Below, in pieces: positions 25,965-35,700 of a stretch of 64,000 nucleotides of DNA. Under the pieces are notes generated by a model that worked only from the letters and a program-made list of their open reading frames with translations, made no database searches and was not told the origin of the DNA. The translations under genes were made by a program, and so were the position numbers. This stretch comes from Nocardioides cremeus (GTDB taxonomy: Bacteria > Actinomycetota > Actinomycetes > Propionibacteriales > Nocardioidaceae), in contig NZ_JAULSC010000007.1 in assembly GCF_030518195.1 (NCBI RefSeq), forward strand, positions 1 to 64,000, read 5' to 3'. How positions within the stretch are numbered: position 1 is the first letter of the stretch; each line of letters opens with the position of its first letter.

Positions 25965-26112
25965 CAGGTTCCGGGCCGATGGATCTCCTGGGTGGCCGAT
26001 GAAGTTTTATCGGCCCGGCGGGAGCTCTATCGGGCGCCCGATGAAACTCCTGGCGCCTGGCTGGACCTTCGGTCAGGTGGCGACAGGTTCGTCGGGTACC
26101 CGATGGATCTTC
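25965..26112. repeat. Cluster of IS-end-like repeats reaching into the SDR gene
   Basis: Copies of a CCGATGRANNTYC-like motif occur at 25976-25988, 25996-26008, 26038-26050 and 26099-26112. The second is part of a small hairpin (CCGAT...ATCGG, 25996-26013). The last lies within the coding end of the SDR gene and encodes its KIHR tetrapeptide. Confidence 0.6.
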
Positions 26113-26999
26113 GGGGCTGCGGCGGCGGCGGGGGCGGGGTCGGCGGTGCGGGCGGCGGCGGAGTCGGCGAAGGCCCGGTCGGCGCGGGCGAAGAGCACGT
26201 CGGTGAGCCGGGGCGCGACCAGGTTGAGCACCTCGCCGACGTTGCCGGCCAGCGTGCTGACCAGCACCGGTCGCTCCTCCATCGCGCGTACGACGCGTGC
26301 GGCGGCCTGCTCGGGGCTCGCGCCCCGCCCGGCGTAGGCCTCGGTGGGCGCGGTCATCGCCGTCTCGACCAGGCCGAAGCGCATCGAGGTGAAGGTGACC
26401 CCGTCGGCCCAGGTCTCCCGGCCCGCGACCCGGCTCCAGGCGTCGAGGGCGGTCTTGGAGGCGATGTAGGCCGAGAACTTCGGCGCCTTGAGCTGCACGC
26501 CCCACGTCACGATGTTGACCACGTGTCCCGAGCCGCGCTCGCGCATCGAGGGCAGCAGTCCCATCGTCAGCCGCACCGGGGCCAGGAAGTTGATCGCCAT
26601 CGTGCGCTCCACGTCGTGGAAGCGACCGCCGCTCAGCGCCAGCGAGCGGCGGATCGAGCGCCCGGCGTTGTTGACCAGCTGGTCGACGTGCCCGTGCTCG
26701 TCGAGCAGCCGAGCGGCCAGGGCGTCGACGGCCGGGCCGTCGGTGAGGTCGCAGGGGTAGGTCGTGGCGCGCCCACCCTGCTCGCGCACCCGGGCGGCCA
26801 CGTGCTCGAGCTCGTCGGCGCGGCGCGCCACGAGCAGCACGTGGGCGCCGGCGGCAGCAGCGGCGTACGCCGTGGCCTCGCCGATGCCGGAGGAGGCGCC
26901 GGTGATCACGACGTGCGCGCCGTGCAGCGGGCTGGGCCGCCCGGTCAGGGGCCGCGCGAGACGGTCGAGGCGGGCCAGCGGGGTGCTCAGCAGGTTCAT
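26073..26999 (-). CDS. Short-chain dehydrogenase/reductase
   Basis: The ATG at 26999 overlaps the stop of the ABC permease by 4 nt. The 308 residues have a classical SDR core: nucleotide motif VVITGASSGIGEA (about 29-41), LVNNAGRS, and an active-site YIASK lysine/tyrosine pair. It probably acts on a lipid or ketone as NADP-dependent reductase; substrate unknown. The last ~25 residues are Ala/Pro-rich and end in a copy of the neighbouring IS-end motif, so the original C-terminus may have been altered. Confidence 0.88.
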   Translation of the reverse strand: MNLLSTPLARLDRLARPLTGRPSPLHGAHVVITGASSGIGEATAYAAAAAGAHVLLVARRADELEHVAARVREQGGRATTYPCDLTDGPAVDALAARLLDEHGHVDQLVNNAGRSIRRSLALSGGRFHDVERTMAINFLAPVRLTMGLLPSMRERGSGHVVNIVTWGVQLKAPKFSAYIASKTALDAWSRVAGRETWADGVTFTSMRFGLVETAMTAPTEAYAGRGASPEQAAARVVRAMEERPVLVSTLAGNVGEVLNLVAPRLTDVLFARADRAFADSAAARTADPAPAAAAAPKIHRVPDEPVAT

Positions 27000-28069
27000 G
27001 CGCGTTCCCATCGGAAGAGACGGGCCGCCACGAGGGTGACGACCACGGCGAAGAGGGCCAGCACGCCGATCGGTGCGAGCGCGGCCGACGGGCCCTCGCC
27101 GCGCACCATCACGTCGAGCATCCCCTCGTTGAGGTGGCGCAGCGGCAGCGCCTGCGACACGTTCTGCAACCACTGGGGCGCGCCGTCGAGCGGGAAGAAC
27201 GAGCCGCTGAGGAAGGCCATCGGCAGCACCACGAAGTTGGCGGCGTTGACCGCGCCCTCGGTGCTGCGGGTGACCGCGCCGGCCAGCAGGCCCAGCGCCA
27301 TGAAGCTCAGGGTGCCGGTGACCAGCAGCGGCACCGCCATCCACCACGACCCGGTCAGGGAGAGCCCGAAGAGGGCGGTGCCGAGGCCGAGGAAGATCGC
27401 CATCTGCACCAGCGCGATCACCAGGGTCACGCTGACCCGGGCGCCCACGACGGTGCGGGTCGCGACCGGGGCCAGCTGCAGCCGGCGCAGCAGCTTCGAC
27501 TGCCGCCAGCCCTGCAGCGTCGCGGCGGCGCCGAACGCCGCGCTCATCGCCACCGCCCAGCTGAGCAGGCCGGGGGTGACGAACTGGATGGCGCTCAGCG
27601 ACTCGTCCTCGACCTGCTCGACGGCGAGCGCGTACGGCGGCGCGCGGCCGGCGTCCTGCGCGAGCAGCGCGACGTTGGTGCCGTCGACGAAGGCCCGCAA
27701 CGAGCCCTGGGTGACCGCCGCGGCGACCTGGTCGGTGAGCGTGATGTGGGCGACCAGCGTGTCGTCGCGCATCTCGACCGCCACGTCGGCGTCGCCGCTG
27801 CGCACCTGCTCGAGGGCCGTGTCGAGGTCGTCGTTGCGGGTGACGGTGAAGGTGTCGTCGAAGGCCTCCTGAGCGCCCTCGGGCAGCTCCTGGAGGACCG
27901 GCACGTCGCCGACCTGCACCATGTCGAGCTCGGAGCGGGTCTGGTCGGAGAAGATGCCGCCGAAGAGCACCAGGAACATCAGGGGGAAGACGAGCGAGAA
28001 GAACACCGACGCCTTGTCGCGCGCGAAGCCGCGCACGATGGCCAGGGAGAGCGCCCAGAACTGCCTCAT
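26996..28069 (-). CDS. ABC-2 type permease
   Basis: The 357-residue protein has an N-terminal helix (about 20-42), a ~130-residue extracytoplasmic region (LDMVQVGDVPVLQELPEG onwards) and five further helices in the C-terminal half, the ABC2_membrane_3 layout. With the ATPase encoded just upstream (4-nt overlap) it forms an exporter for drugs, lipids or polymers. It is coupled by 4-nt overlap to the SDR gene downstream. Confidence 0.9.
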   Translation of the reverse strand: MRQFWALSLAIVRGFARDKASVFFSLVFPLMFLVLFGGIFSDQTRSELDMVQVGDVPVLQELPEGAQEAFDDTFTVTRNDDLDTALEQVRSGDADVAVEMRDDTLVAHITLTDQVAAAVTQGSLRAFVDGTNVALLAQDAGRAPPYALAVEQVEDESLSAIQFVTPGLLSWAVAMSAAFGAAATLQGWRQSKLLRRLQLAPVATRTVVGARVSVTLVIALVQMAIFLGLGTALFGLSLTGSWWMAVPLLVTGTLSFMALGLLAGAVTRSTEGAVNAANFVVLPMAFLSGSFFPLDGAPQWLQNVSQALPLRHLNEGMLDVMVRGEGPSAALAPIGVLALFAVVVTLVAARLFRWERA

Positions 28070-28965
28070 GCGCGGTACTCCCGTCCGGTGAGGGTCAGGA
28101 AGACGTCCTCGAGGGTGCCGGTGTGCAGCTGCACCCCGTCGAGCAGGTCGAGCTCGGCGAGCCGGCTGACCACCCGGGCGGGCTCGCGGGTGACCAGCAC
28201 GGTGCCCTCGACGCCCACCTCCGCGTCCTCGACCCCGTCGATGGAGCGGCCGGCGGCCCGGTCGACCAGCCCGGGGGCGACGGTGATCCGCGTCGGCGCG
28301 TCGAGGCCCCGGACCAGCGCGGCCGGGCTGTCCATCTCGAGGATCCGGCCGTGGTCCATGATCGCCACCCGGTCGCACAGGGTCTCGGCCTCGTCCATGT
28401 GGTGGGTGGTGAGCACCACGGTGCGACCCGACTCGTTGAGCCCCGACAGCAGGTCCCAGAGGTTGCGCCGCGCCTGCGGGTCCAGCGACGCGGTCGGCTC
28501 GTCGAGGAAGAGCACCTCGGGGTCGTGCACCAGCGCGCAGGCGATCGAGAGCCGCTGGGCCTGGCCACCGGACAGGTCCTCGACCCGGGTGCCGGCCTTC
28601 TCGGCGAGGCCCACCCGCTCGAGCCAGTCGTCGGCCTCGCGCGCGGGGCGGGAGTAGAGCGCGGCGAAGGTGTGGATCTGCTCGCGCGCGGTGAGCCGCT
28701 CGAAGAACGACGACGCCTGCAGCTGCACGCCGATGCGCGGCAGGAGCGCCGCGTTGCGCGGCCACACCGGCTCACCCAGCACGGTGGCGCTGCCCGACGT
28801 GGGACGCCGCAGCCCCTCGACCATCTCCAGCAGCGTGGTCTTCCCGGCCCCGTTGGGGCCCAGGACGCCGACGAACTCCCCCTCGGCGACCTGCATCGAG
28901 ACGCCGTCCACGGCCGTCAGCGGGCCGTAGGTCATCGTCAGGTCGACCGTCTCGATCGCTCCCAT
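28066..28965 (-). CDS. ABC-2 type transporter ATPase
   Basis: The 299-residue ATPase has Walker A GPNGAGKTT, signature LSGGQAQRLS, Walker B VLFLDEPTASLD, switch His in TTHHMDEAE and a ~90-residue C-terminal domain typical of DrrA/CcmA-type exporters. A TAGGGT element 7 nt before the ATG indicates a leaderless three-gene transcript of ATPase, permease and SDR. Confidence 0.93.
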   Translation of the reverse strand: MGAIETVDLTMTYGPLTAVDGVSMQVAEGEFVGVLGPNGAGKTTLLEMVEGLRRPTSGSATVLGEPVWPRNAALLPRIGVQLQASSFFERLTAREQIHTFAALYSRPAREADDWLERVGLAEKAGTRVEDLSGGQAQRLSIACALVHDPEVLFLDEPTASLDPQARRNLWDLLSGLNESGRTVVLTTHHMDEAETLCDRVAIMDHGRILEMDSPAALVRGLDAPTRITVAPGLVDRAAGRSIDGVEDAEVGVEGTVLVTREPARVVSRLAELDLLDGVQLHTGTLEDVFLTLTGREYRA

Positions 28966-28972
28966 GCCCCGG

Positions 28973-28978
28973 ACCCTA
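28973..28978 (-). promoter_or_regulatory. -10 element, leaderless start of the ABC-2 operon
   Basis: TAGGGT (minus strand) ends 7 nt before the ATG at 28965, within a CTAGGGTCC context similar to the gdh and pruA promoters. No -35 match is visible. Confidence 0.5.
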
Positions 28979-29003
28979 GTACGCCGCCGAGGGACGCGGC
29001 CGA

Positions 29004-30836
29004 CTAGGCCAGCGAGGCCTGCCAGGCCTCGTGCAGCGCCGAGAACCGGCCCTCGCCGGCGGCGACGAGCTCCTGCGGGCTGCCGTCCTCGACGACCTGT
29101 CCGTGCTCCATCACCAGCACCCGGTCGGCGATCTGCACCGTGGAGAGCCGGTGCGCGATGATCACCGCGGTGCGCCCGGCCAGCACCGTGTGCAGCGCCT
29201 GCTGGACCAGCCGCTCGGAGGGCACGTCGAGCGAGGAGGTCGCCTCGTCGAGGATCAGCACCGCGGGGTCGGCCAGGAACGCGCGGGCGAAGGCCACCAG
29301 CTGTCGCTGGCCGGCCGAGAGCCGTCCGCCCTGGTTGGCCACGTCGGTCTCGTAGCCGTGCGGCATGGCGGCGATGAACTCGTGGGCGCCGAGCGCGGTG
29401 GTGGCGGCCACGACCTCCTCCATCGTCGCCTCGGGCCGCCCGAAGCGGATGTTGTCGGCGATGGTGCCCGAGAACAGGTAGTTCTCCTGGGTCACCATCA
29501 CCACGTGGTCGCGCAGGGTGTCGCTGGCCAGGTCGCGCACGTCGACCCCGTCGAGCAGCACCCGCCCGGCGCTCGGGTCGTAGAAGCGGGTGGCCAGCTT
29601 GGCCAGGGTGGTCTTGCCGGCCCCGGTGGTGCCGACCAGCGCGACGGTCTGGCCCGCGGGCACGACCAGGTCGAGGCCGGGCAGCACCGGGCGGCCCTCG
29701 ACGTACTCGAAGCGCACCGCGTCGAAGCGCAGCTCCCCCGCCGCCTGCTCGAGCGGGCGGGGCTCGGCCGGCTCGGGCACGTCGGGCTCCTGCTCCAGCA
29801 CGCCGGCGAGCTTCTCCAGCGCCGCCGAGGCGGACTGGAAGGTGTTGTAGAACTGGCTGATCTCCATCATCGGCTCGAAGAACTGGCGCAGGTAGAGCAG
29901 GAAGGCGGCCAGCACCCCGACGGTGACCTCGCCGCGGTAGGCCAGGTAGCCGCCGTAGAGCAGCACGACCGCGATGGTGATGTTGCCGATCAGCCGGATG
30001 CCGGGCATGAACCAGGCGACCAGGCGGAAGGCGACCAGGTTGGCGCGGCGGTACTGGTCGTTGACGTCGTCGAAGATGGCCTGGTTGCGCTCCTCGCGAC
30101 GGAAGGCCTGCACCGCGCGCACGCCGCCCATCGACTCCACGAAGTGCACGATGACCAGCGCGACCTTCTCGCGGGTGACCCGGTAGCTGCTGGCCGAGGC
30201 CTTGCGGAACCAGTTGGTCAGCAGCGCCAGGAACGGCCCGCACAGCAGCGCCACCAGCCCCAGGCGCACGTCGAGGAAGAGCAGGATGCCGGCGGTGCCC
30301 ACGAGCGTGAGCGCCGCGGTGACCAGCCCGTCGAAGCCGGTCTCGAGCATCTCGTGGATGGCGTCGACGTCGCTGGTCTGGCGCGAGATCACCCGCCCCG
30401 AGGTGTAGCCGTCGTGGAAGGCCGGGCTGAGGGCCTGGAAGTGGCCGAAGACGCGGCGGCGCAGCGCCAGCAGCACGTCCTGGCCGACCACCCCCTGGCG
30501 CACCAGGAAGCGGTTGCGCGCCACCGCCTGGGTCAGCGTGGCCAGCAGCACCGCGCCGACCACCATGAGCAGGGTGGACAGGTCGTCGCGCTCGCGGATG
30601 GGCGGGATGCCCGAGTCGATGCCGACCTTGACCAGGTAAGGGATCGCCAGGCGCGCGGCGTTCTCGACGAGCACGATGAGCACCAGGACCTGCAGGGCGC
30701 GGCGGTAGGGCGTCAACAGCTCGCGCAGCAGGCGCCCCGCGCCGCCGCCCAGCGAGCCGGCGGTCAGCCGCTCGGCGGCCTCGTCGGCGTCGACCTGCGC
30801 CTCCCCGCGCCACGAGCGCGACGTCTGCTCGCTCAT
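29004..30836 (-). CDS. ABC exporter half-transporter, canonical ATP site
   Basis: The 610-residue protein has six transmembrane helices (about 45-330) and an ABC domain with Walker A GTTGAGKTT, signature LSAGQRQLVAFARA, Walker B VLILDEATSSLD with the catalytic Glu, and an IIAHRL switch. It overlaps the upstream exporter gene by 4 nt. Together they have the asymmetry of heterodimeric type IV exporters, and this subunit supplies the intact Walker B glutamate. Confidence 0.93.
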   Translation of the reverse strand: MSEQTSRSWRGEAQVDADEAAERLTAGSLGGGAGRLLRELLTPYRRALQVLVLIVLVENAARLAIPYLVKVGIDSGIPPIRERDDLSTLLMVVGAVLLATLTQAVARNRFLVRQGVVGQDVLLALRRRVFGHFQALSPAFHDGYTSGRVISRQTSDVDAIHEMLETGFDGLVTAALTLVGTAGILLFLDVRLGLVALLCGPFLALLTNWFRKASASSYRVTREKVALVIVHFVESMGGVRAVQAFRREERNQAIFDDVNDQYRRANLVAFRLVAWFMPGIRLIGNITIAVVLLYGGYLAYRGEVTVGVLAAFLLYLRQFFEPMMEISQFYNTFQSASAALEKLAGVLEQEPDVPEPAEPRPLEQAAGELRFDAVRFEYVEGRPVLPGLDLVVPAGQTVALVGTTGAGKTTLAKLATRFYDPSAGRVLLDGVDVRDLASDTLRDHVVMVTQENYLFSGTIADNIRFGRPEATMEEVVAATTALGAHEFIAAMPHGYETDVANQGGRLSAGQRQLVAFARAFLADPAVLILDEATSSLDVPSERLVQQALHTVLAGRTAVIIAHRLSTVQIADRVLVMEHGQVVEDGSPQELVAAGEGRFSALHEAWQASLA

Positions 30837-32638
30837 GCGGGCACCTCCGCGTTCTCGTCGCCCGCGAGCAGGTCGCGGTACGCCGGCACGGTGGCCAGCA
30901 GCTCGCGGTGCCCGCCCACGTGGGTGATCTTGCCGTCCTCGAGCAGCGCGACGCGGTCGGCGAGCTGCACCGTGGAGGCCCGGTGGGCCACGACGATCGC
31001 GGTGGTGGAGGCCAGCACCCGGCCCAGCGCCTCCTCGACCAGCGCCTCGGTGTGCACGTCGAGGGCCGACAGGGTGTCGTCGAGCACCAGCACGTGGGGG
31101 CGGGCCAGGACCGCGCGGGCCAGCGCCAGGCGCTGCCGCTGGCCGCCCGAGAGCGCCATGCCCTGCTCGCCGATGCGGGTGTCGAGGCCCCAGGGCAGGT
31201 CGTGGACGAAGCCGGCCTGGCTGATCTCGAGCGCCTCCTCGATGTCGACCTCGCTGGCGTCGGGGCGGCCCAGGGTGAGGTTCTCGCGGGCGCTCATCGA
31301 GAACAGGGTGGGGTCCTCGAAGGCGGTCGCGACCAGGCTGCGCAGGTGCTCGATGCGCAGCTCGCGCACGTCGACTCCGTCGAGGAGCACCCGACCGGCC
31401 GTGACGTCCCACAGCCGGGGCACCAGCGCGGTCAGGATCGTCTTGCCCGAGCCGGTGGCGCCGACCAGGGCGATCGTCTCGCCCGGTCGCACGTCGAGGT
31501 CGACGCCGCGCAGCACCGGCTCGTCGGGGGCGTCGGGGAAGGCGAAGTGCACGCCCTCGAGGCGCAGGTGGCCGCGGGGTTCGGCGATCTCGCGCTCGCC
31601 GCTGCGGATCGCGGGCTTGGTGTCGTAGATCTCGAGGATCCGTGCCGACGCGGTCATCGCCTCCTGGGCCATCGCCAGGATCACCCCCAGCGAGGAGACC
31701 GGCCAGACCAGGCTGAGCATCAGGGTGATGAAGGCGACCAGCTCACCGATGGAGAGCTGCCCGCGCCCGACCCCGATCGCGCCGAGCAGCAGCACGACCA
31801 CGACGGCGACGTTGGGGATGACCTCGAGGAAGGTCCAGAACTTCGCCGAGAGCCGCGCCTTGTCGACGCTGGTGGCGTGCAGGCGCCGGGCGGCGACGTC
31901 GTAGAGCTCGCCGACGTGGGTGCTGCGCCCGAAGGACTTGATCACCCGGATGCCGACGGCGCCCTCCTCGGCCAGCGTCGCCAGGTCGCCCTGCTCGTCC
32001 TGGACCTGGCGCGAGATGACGACGTAGCGCTTCTCGAAGCGCATCGAGAGCCACACGATCGGCACGGCGGCGGCGGCCACGACCAGGCCCAGCGGCCAGT
32101 ACATGTGCAGCAGCACCGCGGTGGTGGCCACGAGCTGGACGACGTTGATGAGCAGGAAGAGCAGGCCGAAGCCCGAGAACCGGCGGATCGCCGCCAGGTC
32201 GGTGGTCGCCCGCGAGAGCAGCTGGCCCGAGCCCCAGCGGGCGTGGAAGGCCATCGGCAGGCGCTGCAGGTGGGCGTAGAGGTCGCGCCGCATCGTCGTC
32301 TCGAGCCCGAGCACGGCGTTGGACTGCACCCACCGGCGCCAGAACACCAGCACCGCCTCGAGCACGCCGAGCAGCAGCGCCAGGCCGGCCAGCGGCAGCA
32401 GCGCCCCCAGGTCGCGGTCGGTCACCGGCCCGTCGATGATCGCCCGGGTCACCAGCGGGATGCCGATCGCCAGGGCGACGCCACCCAGGGAGGCCACCAG
32501 CATGATCGCCAGCGAGCCGACGTAGGGGCGCAGGTAGCCGCGCAGGCGCCACAGCGAGTGCACGCCGGCGGCTGGCGGCCGGTCCGGGTCGGGACCGAGC
32601 TGATCGGCGCTGCTGGGAGGTCCGAGAGTGGTTGACAT
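30833..32638 (-). CDS. ABC exporter half-transporter, degenerate ATP site
   Basis: The 601-residue protein has six helices (about 38-320) and an ABC domain with Walker A GATGSGKTI and signature LSGGQRQRLALARA. Walker B reads VLVLDDTLSALD: the catalytic Glu is replaced by Asp. In characterised heterodimers such as TM287/288 the same change defines the degenerate nucleotide site. Its partner is encoded directly downstream with a 4-nt overlap. Substrate unknown; multidrug or lipid export is typical. Confidence 0.93.
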   Translation of the reverse strand: MSTTLGPPSSADQLGPDPDRPPAAGVHSLWRLRGYLRPYVGSLAIMLVASLGGVALAIGIPLVTRAIIDGPVTDRDLGALLPLAGLALLLGVLEAVLVFWRRWVQSNAVLGLETTMRRDLYAHLQRLPMAFHARWGSGQLLSRATTDLAAIRRFSGFGLLFLLINVVQLVATTAVLLHMYWPLGLVVAAAAVPIVWLSMRFEKRYVVISRQVQDEQGDLATLAEEGAVGIRVIKSFGRSTHVGELYDVAARRLHATSVDKARLSAKFWTFLEVIPNVAVVVVLLLGAIGVGRGQLSIGELVAFITLMLSLVWPVSSLGVILAMAQEAMTASARILEIYDTKPAIRSGEREIAEPRGHLRLEGVHFAFPDAPDEPVLRGVDLDVRPGETIALVGATGSGKTILTALVPRLWDVTAGRVLLDGVDVRELRIEHLRSLVATAFEDPTLFSMSARENLTLGRPDASEVDIEEALEISQAGFVHDLPWGLDTRIGEQGMALSGGQRQRLALARAVLARPHVLVLDDTLSALDVHTEALVEEALGRVLASTTAIVVAHRASTVQLADRVALLEDGKITHVGGHRELLATVPAYRDLLAGDENAEVPA

Positions 32639-32646
32639 CGGCGACG

Positions 32647-32652
32647 ATCCTA
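32647..32652 (-). promoter_or_regulatory. -10 element upstream of the heterodimeric exporter
   Basis: TAGGAT (minus strand) ends 8 nt before the ATG at 32638, in a CCTAGGATCG context nearly identical to the gdh and pruA elements. A weak TGAGGG lies 17 bp further upstream. Confidence 0.45.
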
Positions 32653-32733
32653 GGCCTCGCCGCCGACACCCCTCACCTCCGTTTCCTCACCCCCGGGGCC
32701 GCGGGACGGACCACAACAGGGCTCGACCGCCGC

Positions 32734-35700
32734 CTAGCTCGTCAGCAGCCCGCGCACGATCCGCAGCCCGACCGAGAGCCGCGCCAGGTCGGCGTCGTCG
32801 TCGGAGCAGATCTCGCCCAGGGTGGTCGCGGCACGGCCCACGGCGGTGGCGTCGGCCTCCTCCCAGGTCGCGATGCGCGCCGGGGCCGACTCCCCCTCGT
32901 CGCTGGCCTCGATGACGCGCAGCGTCAGCTGCAGGTGCACCGAGTGCAGGTCGTCGCGCAGTGCTGCGCGCGCCATCGTCTGCCAGCGGTCCTCGCGCGG
33001 CAGCGCCAGGATCCGCAGCACCAGCGCGGGCAGCCCCAGCCGCTCGCCGAGCGCGAAGTGCACCCGGGCGACCTCGGCGGGGTCCAGGCCCTCGCGGTTG
33101 GCGGCGTCGACGATGCCCAGCACCATGTACGCCGGCGGGAGCACCGCCACGCGCGCGGCCAGGTCCTCGGGGACCCCGCGCTCCACCAGCCGGTCGCGGC
33201 GCTGCTCGAAGGCGGTCAGCTCGCGCCCGGTCATCAGCTCGGGCAGCCGGGCGACGACCTCCTGCACCGGCCCGGTCAGCTGCTCGACCGTGCCGCTGCT
33301 GTCGAGCGGGGCGCGCCGGTTGGCCACCAGCCACCGGGTCGCCCGCTCGACCAGGGTGCGCATCTCCAGGCGCATCCGGGTCTGCACCGCGGCGTCGAGC
33401 CGGTTGTCGTAGGAGTGCAGCTCCTCGCGCAGCGGCAGCGAGCCGAAGATCTCCCGGGCCACGAAGTTGGCGTGGGTCAGCTCGGCGGGCCCGACCCCGG
33501 TCTCCCCGCCCAGGCGCGGCCAGAACGTCATGCCGGCACCGTTGACCAGGTCGTTGACCACCTGGGTCACGATGATCTCGCGGCGCAGCGGGTGGTTGCG
33601 GATCTGCTCGGTGAACCGCTCGCGCATCGCCGAGGGGAAGTAGACCAGCAGGTCCTGGTCGAGGTACGGGTCGTCGGGCACGTCGGAGGCGAGCAGCTCC
33701 TGGGCCAGCACGATCTTGGTCCAGGCCAGCAGCACCGAGAGCTCGGGAGCCGTCAGCCCCTCGCCCCGGTCGGCGCGCCGGCGTACCTCGCGGCTGCTGG
33801 GCAGCCCCTCGACCGCGCGGTTGAGGACCCCCTCGCGCTCGAGGCGCTTCATGAAGTCCTCGTGCACGTGCAGCAGCGACGGCGCGTGCGAGAGCGCGTT
33901 GGCCAGCGCCAGGTTCTGCTCGTAGTTGTCGCGCAGCACCAGCTCGGCGACCTCGTCGGTCATCTGCGCCAGCAGCTCGTTGCGCTGCTTGCCGGTCAGG
34001 TCGCCCTCGGCGACCACCCGGTCGAGCAGGATCTTGATGTTGACCTCGTGGTCGGAGGTGTCGACGCCGGCGGAGTTGTCGATGAAGTCGGTGTTGACGC
34101 GGCCCCCACCGGTCTCGGGGTCGCCGCCGAAGCGGGCGTACTCGATGCGGCCGGCCTGGGTCAGGCCCAGGTTGCCGCCCTCGCCGATGCAGCGCGCGCG
34201 CACGTCGCGCCCGTCGACCCGGATCGGGTCGTTGGCCTTGTCGCCGGCGTCGGCGTGCGTCTCGTCGCGGCTCTTGACGTAGGTGCCGATGCCGCCGTTC
34301 CACAGCAGGTCGACCGGCGCGGTCAGGATGGCGCGCATCAGCTCGGCTGGGGCCATCGAGGTCACGTCGTCCTTGATGCCGAGCGCTTCGCGCACCTGCG
34401 GGGTGATCGGGATCGACTTCTTCGAGCGCGAGTGCACGCCCCCGCCCTCGGAGATCAGCGAGGTGTCGTAGTCGGCCCAGGTGGTGCGGGGCTGGTCGAA
34501 GAGCCGCTTGCGCTCGGCGTACGACGTCGCGGCGTCGGGCGTGGGGTCGAGGAAGATGTCGCGGTGGTCGAAGGCGGCCACGAGCCGGATGTGCTCGGAG
34601 CACAGCATCCCGTTGCCGAACACGTCGCCGGACATGTCGCCGATGCCGACGCAGGTGAAGTCCTCGGTCTGGCAGTCGATGCCGCGCTCGCGGAAGTGCC
34701 GCTGCACCGAGACCCAGGCGCCGCGCGCGGTGATGCCCATCGCCTTGTGGTCGTAGCCCACCGAGCCGCCGCTGGCGAAGGCGTCGCCCAGCCAGAAGCC
34801 GTAGTCCTTGGACAGCTCGTTGGCGATGTCGGAGAAGGTCGCGGTGCCCTTGTCGGCGGCGACCACCAGGTAGGAGTCGTCGCCGTCGTGGCGCACCACG
34901 TCGACCGGGGGCGCGGTGCGCCCGTCGACGAGGTTGTCGGTGATGTCGAGCAGGCCGCTGATGAAGGTGCGGTAGGAGGCGATGCCCTCGGCCATCCAGG
35001 CCTCGCGGTTCGAGGGGTCGGGCAGCTGCTTGGCGAAGAAGCCGCCCTTCGCGCCGACCGGCACGATCACGGTGTTCTTGACCATCTGCGCCTTGACCAG
35101 GCCCAGCACCTCGGTGCGGAAGTCGTCTCGGCGGTCCGACCAGCGCAGCCCGCCGCGGGCCACCGACCCGAAGCGCAGGTGCACGCCCTCGACGCGCGGG
35201 GAGTGCACGAAGACCTCGTACTCCGGGCGCGGGCGGGGCAGGTCGGGGATGGCCGACGGCTCCAGCTTGAGGCTGAGGTAGCTCTTCGGGTCGCCCTGCT
35301 CGTCGCGCTGGAAGTAGTTGGTGCGCAGCGTGGCGCCGACGTGGGTCAGGTAGGAGCGCAGGATCCGGTCGTGGTCGAGGCTGGCGACCTCGTCGAGGGC
35401 GCCGGCCAGCTGCTCGCGCAGCGTCTCCTCCTGGGCCTCCCGGTCCTCGCAGGCCGGGTCGAAGCGGGTCTCGAAGAGCCGCACCAGCAGCCGGGTGATG
35501 TCGACGTTGCTGCTCAGCGCCTCCTCGATCGTGTCGAGCTGGAAGGGCGAGCCGCCCTGGCGCATGTACTTGGCGTAGGCGCGCAGCACCGCCACCTGCC
35601 GCCAGCTCAGCTCGGCGGCCAGCACCAGCACGTTGAACCCGTCGGTGTCGGTGCGCCCGTCCCAGATCGCGCGCAGGGACTGCACGAACAGGTCGCGCGA

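Larger units (their letters stand above)
24409..26050 (+). mobile_element. Two-ORF DDE insertion sequence (IS3-like)
   Basis: The element carries a helix-turn-helix ORF and a DDE integrase ORF. The left end GGAGTTTCATCGGCC (from 24409) has two possible right partners: an imperfect ~28-bp inverted copy ending at 25988, and a 13-bp perfect copy at 26038-26050 (CCGATGAAACTCC). The tail 25989-26050 holds further copies of the same motif. No clear target duplication is seen at either boundary. It lies immediately behind ku (stop 24401) and 23 bp from the SDR stop codon. Confidence 0.8.

Noticed and set aside
24402..26072. Target-site duplication of the insertion sequence
   Set aside because: Flanks were compared at both possible right ends (25988 and 26050) and no convincing short direct repeat was found.
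29031..31628. 865-codon plus-strand frame over the ABC exporter genes
   Set aside because: Same shadow effect; no family motif, and the opposite strand has complete ABC transporter motifs.
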